Assembly (NCBI RefSeq): GCF_000764535.1
Contig: NZ_CP009571.1
Location: 496,001 to 560,000 of the forward strand
DNA: 64,000 nt
DNA from: Sphingomonas taxi
GTDB taxonomy: Bacteria; Pseudomonadota; Alphaproteobacteria; Sphingomonadales; Sphingomonadaceae
Direction: 5' to 3'
The notes below the pieces were generated by a model. That model was given only the letters and a program-made list of their open reading frames with translations. It was not told where the DNA came from and made no database searches. The position numbers were made by a program, and so were the translations under genes. Position 1 is the stretch's first letter. Each line of letters starts with the position of its first letter. Of the stretch, positions 25,515-33,613 are shown in pieces.

Positions 25515-26614
25515 CAGCGTGGCTGCGCGTCGAGGAACGCGGCGACATCCGCGAGGTCCACCGATTTGTCGAGATAGGTCCGGCCGATGCCGCGGGCGAG
25601 CAGGAAGGGGAGCGTGCCGGCCGCCATCTTCTTGTCGTGGCGCATATGGTCGACCAGCGTCGCGCCGCTTGCGGCGATGCCGGCGGCGGCGAGACCGTCG
25701 GGCAGGCCGACGCTGCGAAAATGCGCAGCGACGCGGCCCGCGTCCTGTCCGGAACCGATGCCCTGCGCGGCGGAGAAGGCGAAGGCGAGTGAACAGCCCG
25801 CCGCGACGCCTTCGCCGTGGATCAGTTTCTGCGAGAAGCCCGCTTCGGCCTCCAGCGCATGGCCGAAGGTGTGGCCGAGGTTGAGCAACGCGCGCGTGCC
25901 GTTGGTCTCATGCTCGTCGGCGGCGACGATGCGCGCCTTGGCGGCGACGGCATGCGCGATCGCATGGTCGCGCGCCGCCGGATCGCCGGCGAGCAGCGCC
26001 GCGCCGTTCGCCTCGCACCATTCGAAGAAGGCGGGATCGTCGATCAGGCCGTATTTGACCACTTCGGCGTAACCGGCGCGGACCTCGCGCAGCGGCAGCG
26101 TGTCGAGCAGCGACGGATCGATCAGTACCAGCGACGGCTGGTGGAAGGCGCCGATCAGATTCTTGCCGGCGCGGGTGTTGATCGCGGTCTTGCCGCCGAC
26201 CGAACTGTCGACCTGCGCGAGCAGGGTGGTGGGGATCTGGACGAAGTGGCAGCCGCGCTTGAGGATCGCGCAGGCGAAGCCGACGAGGTCGCCGATCACC
26301 CCGCCACCCAGCGCGACGACATGGTCGCCGCGCTCGACGCCGAGGTCGAGCAGCCGGTCGCAGAGGCCGGCGAGATGCTCCCAGCTCTTGGTCTTCTCGC
26401 CGGGCGGCAGGACGATCGCCTCGCTCCGCACTCCGGCGGCGGCGAGCACCGCCTGCAACGTGTCGGCATGGGGGCGGACGTTCTCGTCGGTCACGATCGC
26501 CATCGTGCGGCCACGCGCGAGCGGGGCGAGATGGTCGGCGGCGCTTGCGAGCAGTCCGGCCGCGATATGGATCGGATAGCGGCGGTCGCCGAGCTCGACG
26601 GTGACGGTCCTCAT
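25514..26614 (-). CDS. aroB: 3-Dehydroquinate synthase
   Basis: Cytosolic enzyme of the shikimate pathway that converts DAHP to 3-dehydroquinate using NAD and a divalent metal. The 366-aa protein has [10 protein letters not shown], the NAD-binding [35 protein letters not shown] and [12 protein letters not shown] with the metal-binding His. The ATG at 26614 overlaps the aroK stop by 4 nt; a longer open frame into aroK is not used. The order aroK-aroB is the common bacterial arrangement. Confidence 0.97.
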   Translation of the reverse strand: MRTVTVELGDRRYPIHIAAGLLASAADHLAPLARGRTMAIVTDENVRPHADTLQAVLAAAGVRSEAIVLPPGEKTKSWEHLAGLCDRLLDLGVERGDHVVALGGGVIGDLVGFACAILKRGCHFVQIPTTLLAQVDSSVGGKTAINTRAGKNLIGAFHQPSLVLIDPSLLDTLPLREVRAGYAEVVKYGLIDDPAFFEWCEANGAALLAGDPAARDHAIAHAVAAKARIVAADEHETNGTRALLNLGHTFGHALEAEAGFSQKLIHGEGVAAGCSLAFAFSAAQGIGSGQDAGRVAAHFRSVGLPDGLAAAGIAASGATLVDHMRHDKKMAAGTLPFLLARGIGRTYLDKSVDLADVAAFLDAQPR

Positions 26615-27180
26615 GCCGCGTGCCGCCCGTGGCCGATCGCCTTCAGGATCGCATTGACCGTGGTTTCGTGCGGGGCGGCGTTGCTGGTGATGTGGATATG
26701 GGCCTCGGCGTAGATCGGGTTGCGGATGGCGGCGAGCTCGGCGAGGACCTTGCGCGGGTCCTTGCCGCGCAGCAGCGGGCGGGTGTCGCGGCGGCCGACG
26801 CGTTCGGCGAGCACGTCGGGATGCGCGCGCAGCCAGATCGCGGTCGCCTCGGCGAGGATCAGCGCACGCGTCTCGTCGTTGATGAAGGCGCCGCCGCCGG
26901 TGGCGATCACCTTGGGCGTGCCGTCCATCAACCGCTGGATGACGCGGCGTTCGCCGTCGCGGAAATAGGGTTCGCCGAAACGCGCGAAGATCTCCGCGAC
27001 GGTCATGCCGGCGGCCTGTTCGATCGCGGTGTCGGCGTCGACGAAAGGCAGGCGCATCCGGTTCGCCAGCCGGCGGCCAACGGTCGACTTGCCGACGCCC
27101 ATCAGCCCCACCAGCACGATCGGCCGAGCGGGATCGTGGCGGGCAGGGGCGGCAGCCGGGGGATGAGCGCTTTGCAACAT
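26611..27180 (-). CDS. aroK: Shikimate kinase
   Basis: Phosphorylates shikimate at O3 with ATP. The 189-aa protein carries the P-loop GLMGVGKST at residues 25-33, the shikimate-binding Asp in DADTAIE (48-50 for DAD), FRDGERRVI with the conserved Arg, GGGAF, and the lid RRDTRPLL. A 20-residue Pro/Ala-rich leader precedes the P-loop. The start at 27180 was chosen over an upstream frame to 27381 because that part overlaps the divergent membrane peptide. First gene of the aroK-aroB-DUF2256 operon. Confidence 0.96.
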   Translation of the reverse strand: MLQSAHPPAAAPARHDPARPIVLVGLMGVGKSTVGRRLANRMRLPFVDADTAIEQAAGMTVAEIFARFGEPYFRDGERRVIQRLMDGTPKVIATGGGAFINDETRALILAEATAIWLRAHPDVLAERVGRRDTRPLLRGKDPRKVLAELAAIRNPIYAEAHIHITSNAAPHETTVNAILKAIGHGRHAA

Positions 27181-27256
27181 GGAATGGAGCGCTATACAGC
27201 GGGTCCGGACGGGGCAAAAGCTCCGCATCCGTCTTTTACGTGTCCTAAGGTACGGT

Positions 27257-27391
27257 ATGTCTCGCTTGGTCCTCTCCGTCATCGTGCTCCTCGTCGTGGT
27301 GGGCGGCGGCCTGTTCCTGCTCGCCGGCCGCGCCTCGGAGCGGCCGCAGACGCATGTCGAAAAGGCCGTGACGCTTGCCAACCTCAGCTAG
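27257..27391 (+). CDS. 44-aa single-helix membrane peptide
   Basis: A short protein made of one hydrophobic helix (VLSVIVLLVVVGGGLFLLAG) and a polar tail with HVEKAVTLANLS. The ATG at 27257 has AAGG 9 nt upstream. It is divergent from aroK with 76 nt between starts. Small membrane peptides of this kind occur beside aroK in other sphingomonads as far as I recall; no function is known. Longer in-frame starts at 27179 overlap the aroK start. Confidence 0.6.
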   Translation: MSRLVLSVIVLLVVVGGGLFLLAGRASERPQTHVEKAVTLANLS

Positions 27392-27458
27392 GGCGCACGC
27401 TGTGCGCGTCGCCTGGACGGCGGCTTGGCGATGAGTGATCCGGCTGCTCCATCCACGC

Positions 27459-27554
27459 CGTCACCCCGGACTTGTTCCGGGGTCCACGGTGCCGCAGGAG
27501 CAACGGACCAGTCGCCTGCGGAACGGTGGATGCCGGAACAAGTCCGGCATGACG
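27459..27554. repeat. Paired palindromic repeat, copy 1 (96 bp)
   Basis: Two 29-nt units in inverted orientation (27459-27487 and 27526-27554) around a 38-nt spacer. Each unit folds alone: the left has ACCCCGGA/TCCGGGGT, the right ATGCCGGA/TCCGGCAT, with loops CTTGT and ACAAG. The spacer holds CCGCAGG/CCTGCGG. The same design is seen at 40644 and 62310. This copy sits directly before, or inside the first codons of, the following gene. Confidence 0.88.
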
Positions 27555-27562
27555 GGGGAATC

Positions 27563-29392
27563 TTGGCAGCGGTTTCAGGACACAAGCGGCGCTCAGGCTT
27601 GCGTCGACTGACGCGCGGCGTCGCCGCCGTCGCGATCACCGCCGCCGCCGTCGCCGCTTATGCGCAGGAGCGGCCCGAATCGATCCTGCCGCCCGGCTTC
27701 GGCGAACCGGCGCCTGCCCCCTCGCCCCGCGCGACCTCGTCCGCGCCACGGGCGACGCCCACCGGCAGCGCGCTCACCACCGCGCCGGCGCCCGCCGCGA
27801 CCGGGCTCGTCCAGCCGCTGCCGCTCGACCTGCCGGCACCGGTAGCGAGCGCCACGCCGAGCCCGACGCCAACCGTCGATCCGGCGGTCCTCGCCCAATA
27901 TGAGATGCCGCTCTCGGCGCGCAGGTCGCTCGACCGGGTCGGGCCGGCAGGCGAGCGCGAGGGCGCGCTTGCTGCGGATGCGTTCGGCGAGGCGGACGGG
28001 CGCTATCTGGAAGGCCTGATGCGCCGCGTCGCCGCGCCGCTGCCATCGCGCTGGCTGTCGATCCTGCTGCGGCGGACCTTGGTCGCGCAGCTCGATACGC
28101 CGGCGCAGGTCCATGGCGCCGATTTCGCCGCCGAGCGCGCGTGGCTGCTGCTGCGCATGGGCGAGGCGGTCGGCGCGCGTGCGGTCGTGCAGAGCGTCGA
28201 CAATGCCGGCTATACGCCCAAACTTTATCAGGTCGCGATGAACGCCGCGCTGGCGACCGGCGATCCGGCGGAATTGTGCCCGATCGCCGATGCCGGGTTC
28301 GCGGCGACCCGCGAGCGCGGCTGGACGCTGGCGCAGGCGATGTGCGCGGGGCTCGCCGGCGAACCGGCGCGCGCCAAAGCGCTCGTCACTGCCGCGCGTA
28401 AGCGCAACGTCGCGACCGGGATCGACCTGCAACTGGCGCAGAAGGTGGTCGGTGCCGGTCCTGGTGGCGGACAGGCGGTGACGATCGAATGGGCGGGCGT
28501 CGACGCGCTGACCGCCTGGCGGTTCGGCCTCGCCGCGGCGACCGGAGTCACGATTCCCGCCGACATGTTCGCGACCGCGGGACCGCAGGCGCGCTATTGG
28601 TATGCGCTCGCGCCGGGGATCCCGATGGCCGAGCGACTGACATCGGCGGAGGCAGCGGCGGGGCAGGGGGTGCTGTCCGCCGCGGCGCTGGTCGATCTGT
28701 ACGGCGCACTCGATGCGGCCAATGACACGCCGGCGCCGGTGGCCGCGTCGATCAACGACCTGCGCACCGCTTATATCGGCGGCGACATGGACACGCGGCT
28801 GACCGCGTTGCGCGCGCTGTGGGGCGCGACGCCCGCCTATCCGCGGCTGGTGCTGACCGCGCGCGCCGCGGCGCGGCTGCCGGTACGCACCGGGATCGCT
28901 GATGCGCCGCAGCTCGTTGCGTCGATGTTGACCGCGGGGCTCGATCGCAGCGCGGCGCGCTGGCGGGCCGCGGTCGACGAGGGCAGCGACGCCTGGGCGA
29001 TGATCGCCCTCGCCGACCCCGACAGCGGCGGGCGGCTGAGCTACCGGCAATTGTCGTCCTATGCGGGCAGCGGCAATGCCGCGCTCAAGCAGCGACTGTT
29101 CTTCGCCGGCCTCGCCGGTCTCGGCCGGCTGACGCAGGAGGATACCGAACGCGCCGCGGCGGCGCTCGACGTGAAGATCGGCGCCGAGAACAGCTGGACG
29201 CGTGCGATCGATCGTGCCGCATCCGATGGCCAGCCGGGGACGGTGGTGCTGCTCGCCGCGATCGGCATGCAGACGCCGCAATGGCGCGGCGTGCCGCCGG
29301 CGATGCTCTACCGGATCGTCAGCGCGCTGCGCGCGGTCGGGCTGGAGGGCGAGGCGCGGATGATCGCCGCCGAGGCGCTCGCGCGGGTGTGA
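27563..29392 (+). CDS. Exported helical-repeat protein, conserved upstream of a Xer recombinase
   Basis: A protein of about 609 aa that I do not recognise. If translation starts at TTG 27563, with GGGGGA 5 nt upstream, the N-terminus is basic then hydrophobic and ends in AYAQE, a good signal peptide. A Pro/Ala/Thr-rich linker (to about residue 110) leads into a long Ala-rich helical region with TPR-like spacing. Starts at 27425 and 27431 are possible, but they would encode the palindromic repeat and bury the signal. The stop overlaps the next gene by 4 nt. A periplasmic scaffold is a guess. Confidence 0.72.
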   Translation: MAAVSGHKRRSGLRRLTRGVAAVAITAAAVAAYAQERPESILPPGFGEPAPAPSPRATSSAPRATPTGSALTTAPAPAATGLVQPLPLDLPAPVASATPSPTPTVDPAVLAQYEMPLSARRSLDRVGPAGEREGALAADAFGEADGRYLEGLMRRVAAPLPSRWLSILLRRTLVAQLDTPAQVHGADFAAERAWLLLRMGEAVGARAVVQSVDNAGYTPKLYQVAMNAALATGDPAELCPIADAGFAATRERGWTLAQAMCAGLAGEPARAKALVTAARKRNVATGIDLQLAQKVVGAGPGGGQAVTIEWAGVDALTAWRFGLAAATGVTIPADMFATAGPQARYWYALAPGIPMAERLTSAEAAAGQGVLSAAALVDLYGALDAANDTPAPVAASINDLRTAYIGGDMDTRLTALRALWGATPAYPRLVLTARAAARLPVRTGIADAPQLVASMLTAGLDRSAARWRAAVDEGSDAWAMIALADPDSGGRLSYRQLSSYAGSGNAALKQRLFFAGLAGLGRLTQEDTERAAAALDVKIGAENSWTRAIDRAASDGQPGTVVLLAAIGMQTPQWRGVPPAMLYRIVSALRAVGLEGEARMIAAEALARV

Positions 29393-30306
29393 GTAGCGGT
29401 GACCGCGCGCTGATCGAGCGGTTCCTTGAGATGCTCGCCGCCGAGGCGGGCGCGGCGGCGAATACGATCGCCGCCTATCGCAGCGACCTGACGCTCGCCT
29501 CGGCGTCGGTGCCGGGCGGGCTGGTCGCGGCGGATGACGCACGGTTGCAGGTGCTGGCGGAGGACTGGCGAGCGCTGGCGCGGAGCACCGTCGCGCGCAA
29601 GTCGGCGGCGTTGCGGCGTTTTTACGCCTTCCTTGTCGACGAGGGGCATCGCGCCGACGATCCGGGCAAGGCGCTGCCGCGTCCCGGCGCAGCGCGGCCG
29701 CTGCCAAAGGTGCTGGGCCATGGCGATGTCGAACGGCTGTTCGCGGCGATCGCCGCGTGCATCGGGGTGGAACGGCCGCTGCCCAACGACCTGCGGCTCG
29801 CGGCGCTGGTCGAGCTGCTCTACGGATCGGGGCTGCGCGCGACCGAGCTGGTCAGCCTGCCGCGCAATGCCGTCCATCCCGACCGGCCCTATCTGATCCT
29901 CAAGGGCAAAGGCGGGCGCGAGCGGCTGGTGCCGCTGTCCGACCGCGCCCGCGCGGCGGTGGCGGAGTGGCGCGAGCATGTCGCGGTCGAGACGCCGTGG
30001 CTCTTCCCGTCGGGGAAGGGGCATCTCTCGCGCATCCGCCTCTACCAGCTCGTCAAGGCGCTGGCGGCGGAGGCGGGCATCGCGCCCGACCGGGTGAGCC
30101 CGCACGTGCTGCGCCACGCCTTCGCGACGCATCTGCTTGCCGGCGGCGCCGATTTGCGCGCCTTGCAGTCGATGCTCGGCCATGCCGATATCGCGACGAC
30201 CGAGATCTACACGCATGTCGATGCGAGCCGGCTGGTCGAGCTGGTCAATGCGCGCCATCCGCTCGGCGATCCCGGGCGCGTTGACGGACGCGCGCGTCGC
30301 CCGTAA
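29389..30306 (+). CDS. xerD: Tyrosine recombinase XerD/XerC type
   Basis: Site-specific recombinase that resolves chromosome dimers at dif with FtsK. The 305-aa protein has an N-terminal SAM-like arm-binding domain and a catalytic domain with the full set: Arg150 (GSGLRATEL), Lys174 (KGKGGRERL), His239/Arg242 (HVLRH), His265 (LGHADI) and the Tyr274 nucleophile (TEIYTHV). The start is GTG at 29389, overlapping the preceding stop (GTGA). accA follows after 10 nt. The length and housekeeping context argue against a phage integrase. XerC versus XerD cannot be settled by eye. Confidence 0.92.
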   Translation: MSSGDRALIERFLEMLAAEAGAAANTIAAYRSDLTLASASVPGGLVAADDARLQVLAEDWRALARSTVARKSAALRRFYAFLVDEGHRADDPGKALPRPGAARPLPKVLGHGDVERLFAAIAACIGVERPLPNDLRLAALVELLYGSGLRATELVSLPRNAVHPDRPYLILKGKGGRERLVPLSDRARAAVAEWREHVAVETPWLFPSGKGHLSRIRLYQLVKALAAEAGIAPDRVSPHVLRHAFATHLLAGGADLRALQSMLGHADIATTEIYTHVDASRLVELVNARHPLGDPGRVDGRARRP

Positions 30307-30316
30307 CCGGCGTTCC

Positions 30317-31264
30317 ATGGCGAGCTTCCTCGAATTTGAAAAACCGATTGCCGAGCTGCAGGGGCGGATCGACGAACTCCGCGCGACCGCGGCGGACGGC
30401 ACGATCGACATCGCGGCCGATCTGGCGCGGCTGCAGGCCAAGTCGGACAAGCTGTTGCGCGATACCTTCGCGAAGCTGACCCCGTGGCAGAAGACGCAGG
30501 TCGCGCGGCATCCCGAACGACCGCATTTCAAGGACTATGTCGCCGGGCTGTTCGACGAGTTCGTGCCGCTGGCGGGCGACCGCGCCTTTTCGGACGATCA
30601 GGCGATCATGGGCGGCTTCGCCAGCTTTCGCGGCCGCAAGGTGATGGTGCTGGGCCATGAGAAGGGCTCGGACACCGCGACGCGGCTGCGCCACAATTTC
30701 GGCATGGGCAAGCCCGAGGGCTATCGCAAGGCGATCCGGCTGGTCGAGATGGCGAGCCGATTCGGCCTGCCGGTGGTGACGCTGGTCGACACGATGGGTG
30801 CCTTCCCCGGCATCGAGGCGGAGGAGCGCGGCCAGGCCGAGGCGATCGCGCGCTCGACCGAGGCGTGTCTGGCGGCGGGCGTACCGGTGGTCGCGGCGAT
30901 CGTCGGCGAGGGCGGCTCGGGCGGCGCGGTGGCGCTGGCGGCGGGCAACCGCGTGCTGATGTTCGAACATGCCATCTATTCGGTGATCAGCCCCGAAGGC
31001 TGCGCCTCGATCCTGTGGCGCACCGCCGACAAGGCGGCGGACGCCGCCGAGGCGATGCGCGTCACCGCGCAGGACCTCAAGACGTTCGGCGTGATCGACA
31101 CGATCGTCCCCGAACCGCTCGGCGGCGCACATCGCGATCCCGCCGAAGCGATTCGTGCCCTAGGCGACGCGCTCGACGAGGCGCTGGCTGGCCTCGATCA
31201 CCGCGACGCCGCGACGTTGCGGCAGGACCGGCGCGAGAAGTTCCTGGCGATGGGCCGCCTGTAA
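30317..31264 (+). CDS. accA: Acetyl-CoA carboxylase carboxyltransferase subunit alpha
   Basis: Subunit of the AccA2D2 carboxyltransferase that makes malonyl-CoA in the first step of fatty-acid synthesis. The 315 aa match the family length. Conserved blocks include [62 protein letters not shown] and [13 protein letters not shown]. Start ATG 30317 ([10 protein letters not shown]) fits homologues. It lies 10 nt after xerD and ends before a strong hairpin. Confidence 0.97.
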   Translation: MASFLEFEKPIAELQGRIDELRATAADGTIDIAADLARLQAKSDKLLRDTFAKLTPWQKTQVARHPERPHFKDYVAGLFDEFVPLAGDRAFSDDQAIMGGFASFRGRKVMVLGHEKGSDTATRLRHNFGMGKPEGYRKAIRLVEMASRFGLPVVTLVDTMGAFPGIEAEERGQAEAIARSTEACLAAGVPVVAAIVGEGGSGGAVALAAGNRVLMFEHAIYSVISPEGCASILWRTADKAADAAEAMRVTAQDLKTFGVIDTIVPEPLGGAHRDPAEAIRALGDALDEALAGLDHRDAATLRQDRREKFLAMGRL

Positions 31265-31277
31265 GCCTCACGAGAAA

Positions 31278-31309
31278 AAGGGCGGCGGAACCGGAGTTCC
31301 GCCGCCCTT
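31278..31309. terminator. Bidirectional hairpin terminator between accA and the pilin gene
   Basis: Perfect 14-bp stem (31278-31291 with 31296-31309) and a CGGA tetraloop. On the minus strand the stem runs into five T residues, a proper intrinsic terminator for the pilin gene; on the plus strand the T-run is missing. Confidence 0.85.
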
Positions 31310-31335
31310 CGTATCGATCCTACCCGAAGGTGGGA

Positions 31336-31503
31336 TCAGGTCGCCGACATGTTCGTCGACACGTTGTTGAACGTGGTCTTCAGCTTGTTGCCGAGGCCCT
31401 GCATCGCGGCGATCGCGGCGACGGCGATCAGCGCTGCGATCAGGCCGTATTCGATGGCGGTCGCGCCCTTGCTGTTCTTGATGAACTTGCGAATCGTCTG
31501 CAT
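31336..31503 (-). CDS. Flp family type IVb pilin
   Basis: Precursor of a Flp/Fap pilin, 55 aa. A short basic leader (MQTIRKFIKNSKG) ends in the Gly cleaved by the prepilin peptidase; the mature protein starts ATAIEYGLIAAL, with the Glu5 and Tyr6 typical of Flp pilins, then a hydrophobic helix. GGAG 6 nt before the ATG at 31503 supports this start; an ATG at 31515 is possible. The assembly genes (tad/cpa) are not in the window. Confidence 0.92.
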   Translation of the reverse strand: MQTIRKFIKNSKGATAIEYGLIAALIAVAAIAAMQGLGNKLKTTFNNVSTNMSAT

Positions 31504-31626
31504 TCCGGTCTCCATAATCGACACTTCAGTCACCCGGCTGAACCGGTGAACCGGAGCAGCAGGGCGGACATAACCGGCGCAAGGTTGCTAAACGTTTAAA
31601 CCAGTTTAGCTTTTTTGAGGGCCGGG

Positions 31627-31827
31627 TCAGCCGGCGTTGACCACTTTGGTGCTGACCTGCTGCCAGACATCGGTATTGGCCCGGGCGACCTGTTTGAGCG
31701 CGACGACCATGACGATGACGATCAGCGCGACGATCAGGCCATATTCCACGGCGGTGGCGCCCCGCGAATCGCGCCGGAGATCGGCCGCCGCGCGGCGCCG
31801 GCGGCGAGGGGGCGTATGGCCTGACAT
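31627..31827 (-). CDS. Second Flp-type pilin, longer leader
   Basis: A 66-aa Flp-like pilin precursor. Its leader is longer and very Arg-rich (RRRRRAAADLRRDSRG), with cleavage expected between Gly and ATAVEYGLIVAL. The hydrophobic core is richer in Val/Ile than in the neighbouring pilin, and the C-terminus (DVWQQVSTKVV) is different, so it may be a minor pilin. It lies 123 nt upstream of the other pilin on the same strand and divergent from mutT. Confidence 0.85.
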   Translation of the reverse strand: MSGHTPPRRRRRAAADLRRDSRGATAVEYGLIVALIVIVMVVALKQVARANTDVWQQVSTKVVNAG

Positions 31828-31858
31828 GGCCGATCAACTATCTGAAGAGATTTAAGGA

Positions 31859-32305
31859 ATGGCTGACGACAGGTCCGAAACGACGCCGATGCCGGTGCGA
31901 CTGATGCCGGTCGTCGCGGCGGCGCTGATCGACGCCGACGGTCGGGTGCTGCTCCAGCGCCGGCCGCCCGGCAAGCAGATGGCGGACCTGTGGGAGTTCC
32001 CCGGCGGCAAGATCGAGCCCGGCGAGGCACCCGAGGCCGCACTGGTCCGCGAGTTGCACGAGGAACTGGCGATCACCGTCGATCCGGCGGCGCTGGTGCC
32101 GCTGACCTTCGCCAGCGCCGGGCTCGGCGAGCGACACCTGCTCTTGCTGCTCTACGTCGTACGCCGCTGGCAGGGTGTCCCGCAGGCGCTGGAGGCGACG
32201 GCGCTCGCCTGGGTCGAGCCCGCGGCGATGCGGGCGCTCGCGATGCCGCCCGCCGACGTCCCGCTGGTGGCGATGCTGGAGCGTTTCCTGCAAATCGGCG
32301 GTTGA
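31859..32305 (+). CDS. mutT: MutT-like Nudix hydrolase
   Basis: Nudix pyrophosphohydrolase of 148 aa, probably the 8-oxo-dGTP cleaning enzyme. The Nudix box spans about residues 50-72 with GKIEPGE, the helix with REL and EE, in the classic G-x5-E-x7-REUxEExGU layout. LLQRRPPGKQMADLWEFPGG before it is typical of MutT. The ATG at 31859 is close behind AAGG; an ATG at 31889 is an alternative. tRNA-Cys follows. Confidence 0.85.
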   Translation: MADDRSETTPMPVRLMPVVAAALIDADGRVLLQRRPPGKQMADLWEFPGGKIEPGEAPEAALVRELHEELAITVDPAALVPLTFASAGLGERHLLLLLYVVRRWQGVPQALEATALAWVEPAAMRALAMPPADVPLVAMLERFLQIGG

Positions 32306-32347
32306 CGGTCCGGCCAAAACCGATCATCAGCCGCCCTCCCGCGTCGA

Positions 32348-32421
32348 GGCCCGATGGCGGAGTGGTGACGCAGAGGACTGCAAATCCTTGCACCCGGGTT
32401 CGATTCCCGGTCGGGCCTCCA
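32348..32421 (+). tRNA. tRNA-Cys (GCA)
   Basis: 74 nt with encoded CCA. The acceptor stem GGCCCGA pairs with TCGGGCC, the discriminator is T, the anticodon loop is CTGCAAA with GCA at 32380-32382, and the T-loop is TTCGATT. All four arms fold. It lies between mutT and a convergent membrane-protein gene. Confidence 0.97.
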
Positions 32422-32428
32422 ATATCCG

Positions 32429-32773
32429 TTACGCGGTTTCCGACATCTTCACCCGCGCCGCGTCGCGCGGCAGCAGCATCGGCCGCATCCGCAGGCCGAG
32501 GCAGATCACCGTCGGCCAGAAGAGCGTGTTGAGGACGTCCGAGGTCGTGTCCTCCCAGCGCCACGAGCCGAAGTTCAGTCGGTCCATCACCTCGTTGAAC
32601 GCCTCGGCGAGGACGACGAACGACCAGGGCACGAAGCTGCCGAGCGAGCGGCGGGTGAGCAGCCGGGCGATCATCAGCACCGCCAGACCGGCGTGGATGT
32701 GGAGGATTGTATCGGGAAGGCCGGTGCCGTCGCCGATCCAGTCGATGAATTTGTGATAGGTCGCAGGAAGCAT
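32429..32773 (-). CDS. Small membrane protein, VanZ-like in pattern
   Basis: A 114-aa protein with about three hydrophobic helices and the sequence EAFNEVMDRLNFGSWRWEDTTSDVLNTLFWP, a charged loop resembling VanZ-like proteins, but the match is weak. The start at 32773 was chosen because GAGG lies 5 nt upstream; longer frames reach 32872. It converges on tRNA-Cys. Function unknown. Confidence 0.7.
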   Translation of the reverse strand: MLPATYHKFIDWIGDGTGLPDTILHIHAGLAVLMIARLLTRRSLGSFVPWSFVVLAEAFNEVMDRLNFGSWRWEDTTSDVLNTLFWPTVICLGLRMRPMLLPRDAARVKMSETA

Positions 32774-32929
32774 GCCGCGCCTCATACGGACTGTGCCCGA
32801 TGCTGGCCATCCGTTCCGCCGCACGGCAATACGCCTGCGTCCGCTTGGCGCGACGCATCGCGCGCGATACAAGCCGGTTCATCACGAAGTGTATTGCGCA
32901 GCTAATACGGTTGTGCGAGAGGGATCAGC

Positions 32930-33610
32930 ATGAATATCAGCGTCGACACCATCCAGCACGATTCCACCGATCTGGCGGTGATGCGGCAGGCGATGGTCGC
33001 CAGCCAGCTGCGCACCAATGCGGTCAGCGACCAGCGCGTGCTGGTGGCGATGAACACCGTGCCGCGCGAAATGTTCGTCCCCGCCGAATCGCGCCGTCTC
33101 GCCTATCGCGACACCGCGCTGCCGGTCGGCGGCGGCCGTGCGATCAACCTGCCGATGGTCACCGGGCGGCTGCTGACCGAAGCCTATCTGGAAAAGGGTG
33201 ACCGCGTGCTGCTGATCGGCGCGGCGGGCGGCTATACCGCGGCGCTGCTCGCGCAGATCGTCGCCGAGGTGATCGCGGTCGAGCAGGATCCGGCGCTCGT
33301 CGCGCTGGCCCGCGACGGACTGGCCGGAACGCCGAACGTCACCCTCGTCGAGGGACCGCTCACCGCCGGCCATTCCGACGGCGCGCCCTATGACGTGCTG
33401 ATCGTCGACGGCGCGGTCGAGCATCTGCCCGAGGCGCTGGTCGATCAGATCAAGACCGGCGGCCGCGTCGTCACCGGGCTGATCGAACATGGCGTGATCC
33501 GGCTCGCCAGCGGTCGCAAGACCGAGGGCGGGTTCGGACTGTCGCCGTTCCTCGACTGCGATTGCGTCGTGCTGCCCGGCTTCGCGACGCCGCAGGGTTT
33601 TAAGTTCTAG
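32930..33610 (+). CDS. Protein-L-isoaspartate methyltransferase-like protein
   Basis: A 226-aa SAM-dependent methyltransferase of the Pcm family, usually repairing isoaspartyl residues. Features are MRQAMVASQLRTNAVSD, VPREMFVP, and the SAM-binding VLLIGAAGGYTAALLA, where the second and third glycines of the usual GxGxG are shifted to GAAGG. The C-terminal part is short and the C-terminal motif is altered, so activity may differ from E. coli Pcm. ATG 32930 has GAGAGGGA upstream. tolC follows after 3 nt; this pairing is common in alphaproteobacteria. Confidence 0.85.
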   Translation: MNISVDTIQHDSTDLAVMRQAMVASQLRTNAVSDQRVLVAMNTVPREMFVPAESRRLAYRDTALPVGGGRAINLPMVTGRLLTEAYLEKGDRVLLIGAAGGYTAALLAQIVAEVIAVEQDPALVALARDGLAGTPNVTLVEGPLTAGHSDGAPYDVLIVDGAVEHLPEALVDQIKTGGRVVTGLIEHGVIRLASGRKTEGGFGLSPFLDCDCVVLPGFATPQGFKF

Positions 33611-33613
33611 ACA

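Noticed and set aside
25252..25548. A 98-codon minus-strand frame overlapping the aroB end
   Set aside because: It runs through the DUF2256 gene in another frame and is Arg/Gly-rich; the DUF2256 frame has conserved Cys pairs.
29389..30306. Tyrosine recombinase as sign of an integrated element
   Set aside because: It has the length and housekeeping context of XerC/XerD, next to accA, with no att repeats or phage genes near.
32348..32421. tRNA-Cys as integration site of a genomic island
   Set aside because: No direct repeat of the tRNA 3' end and no integrase follow it; the genes on both sides are ordinary.
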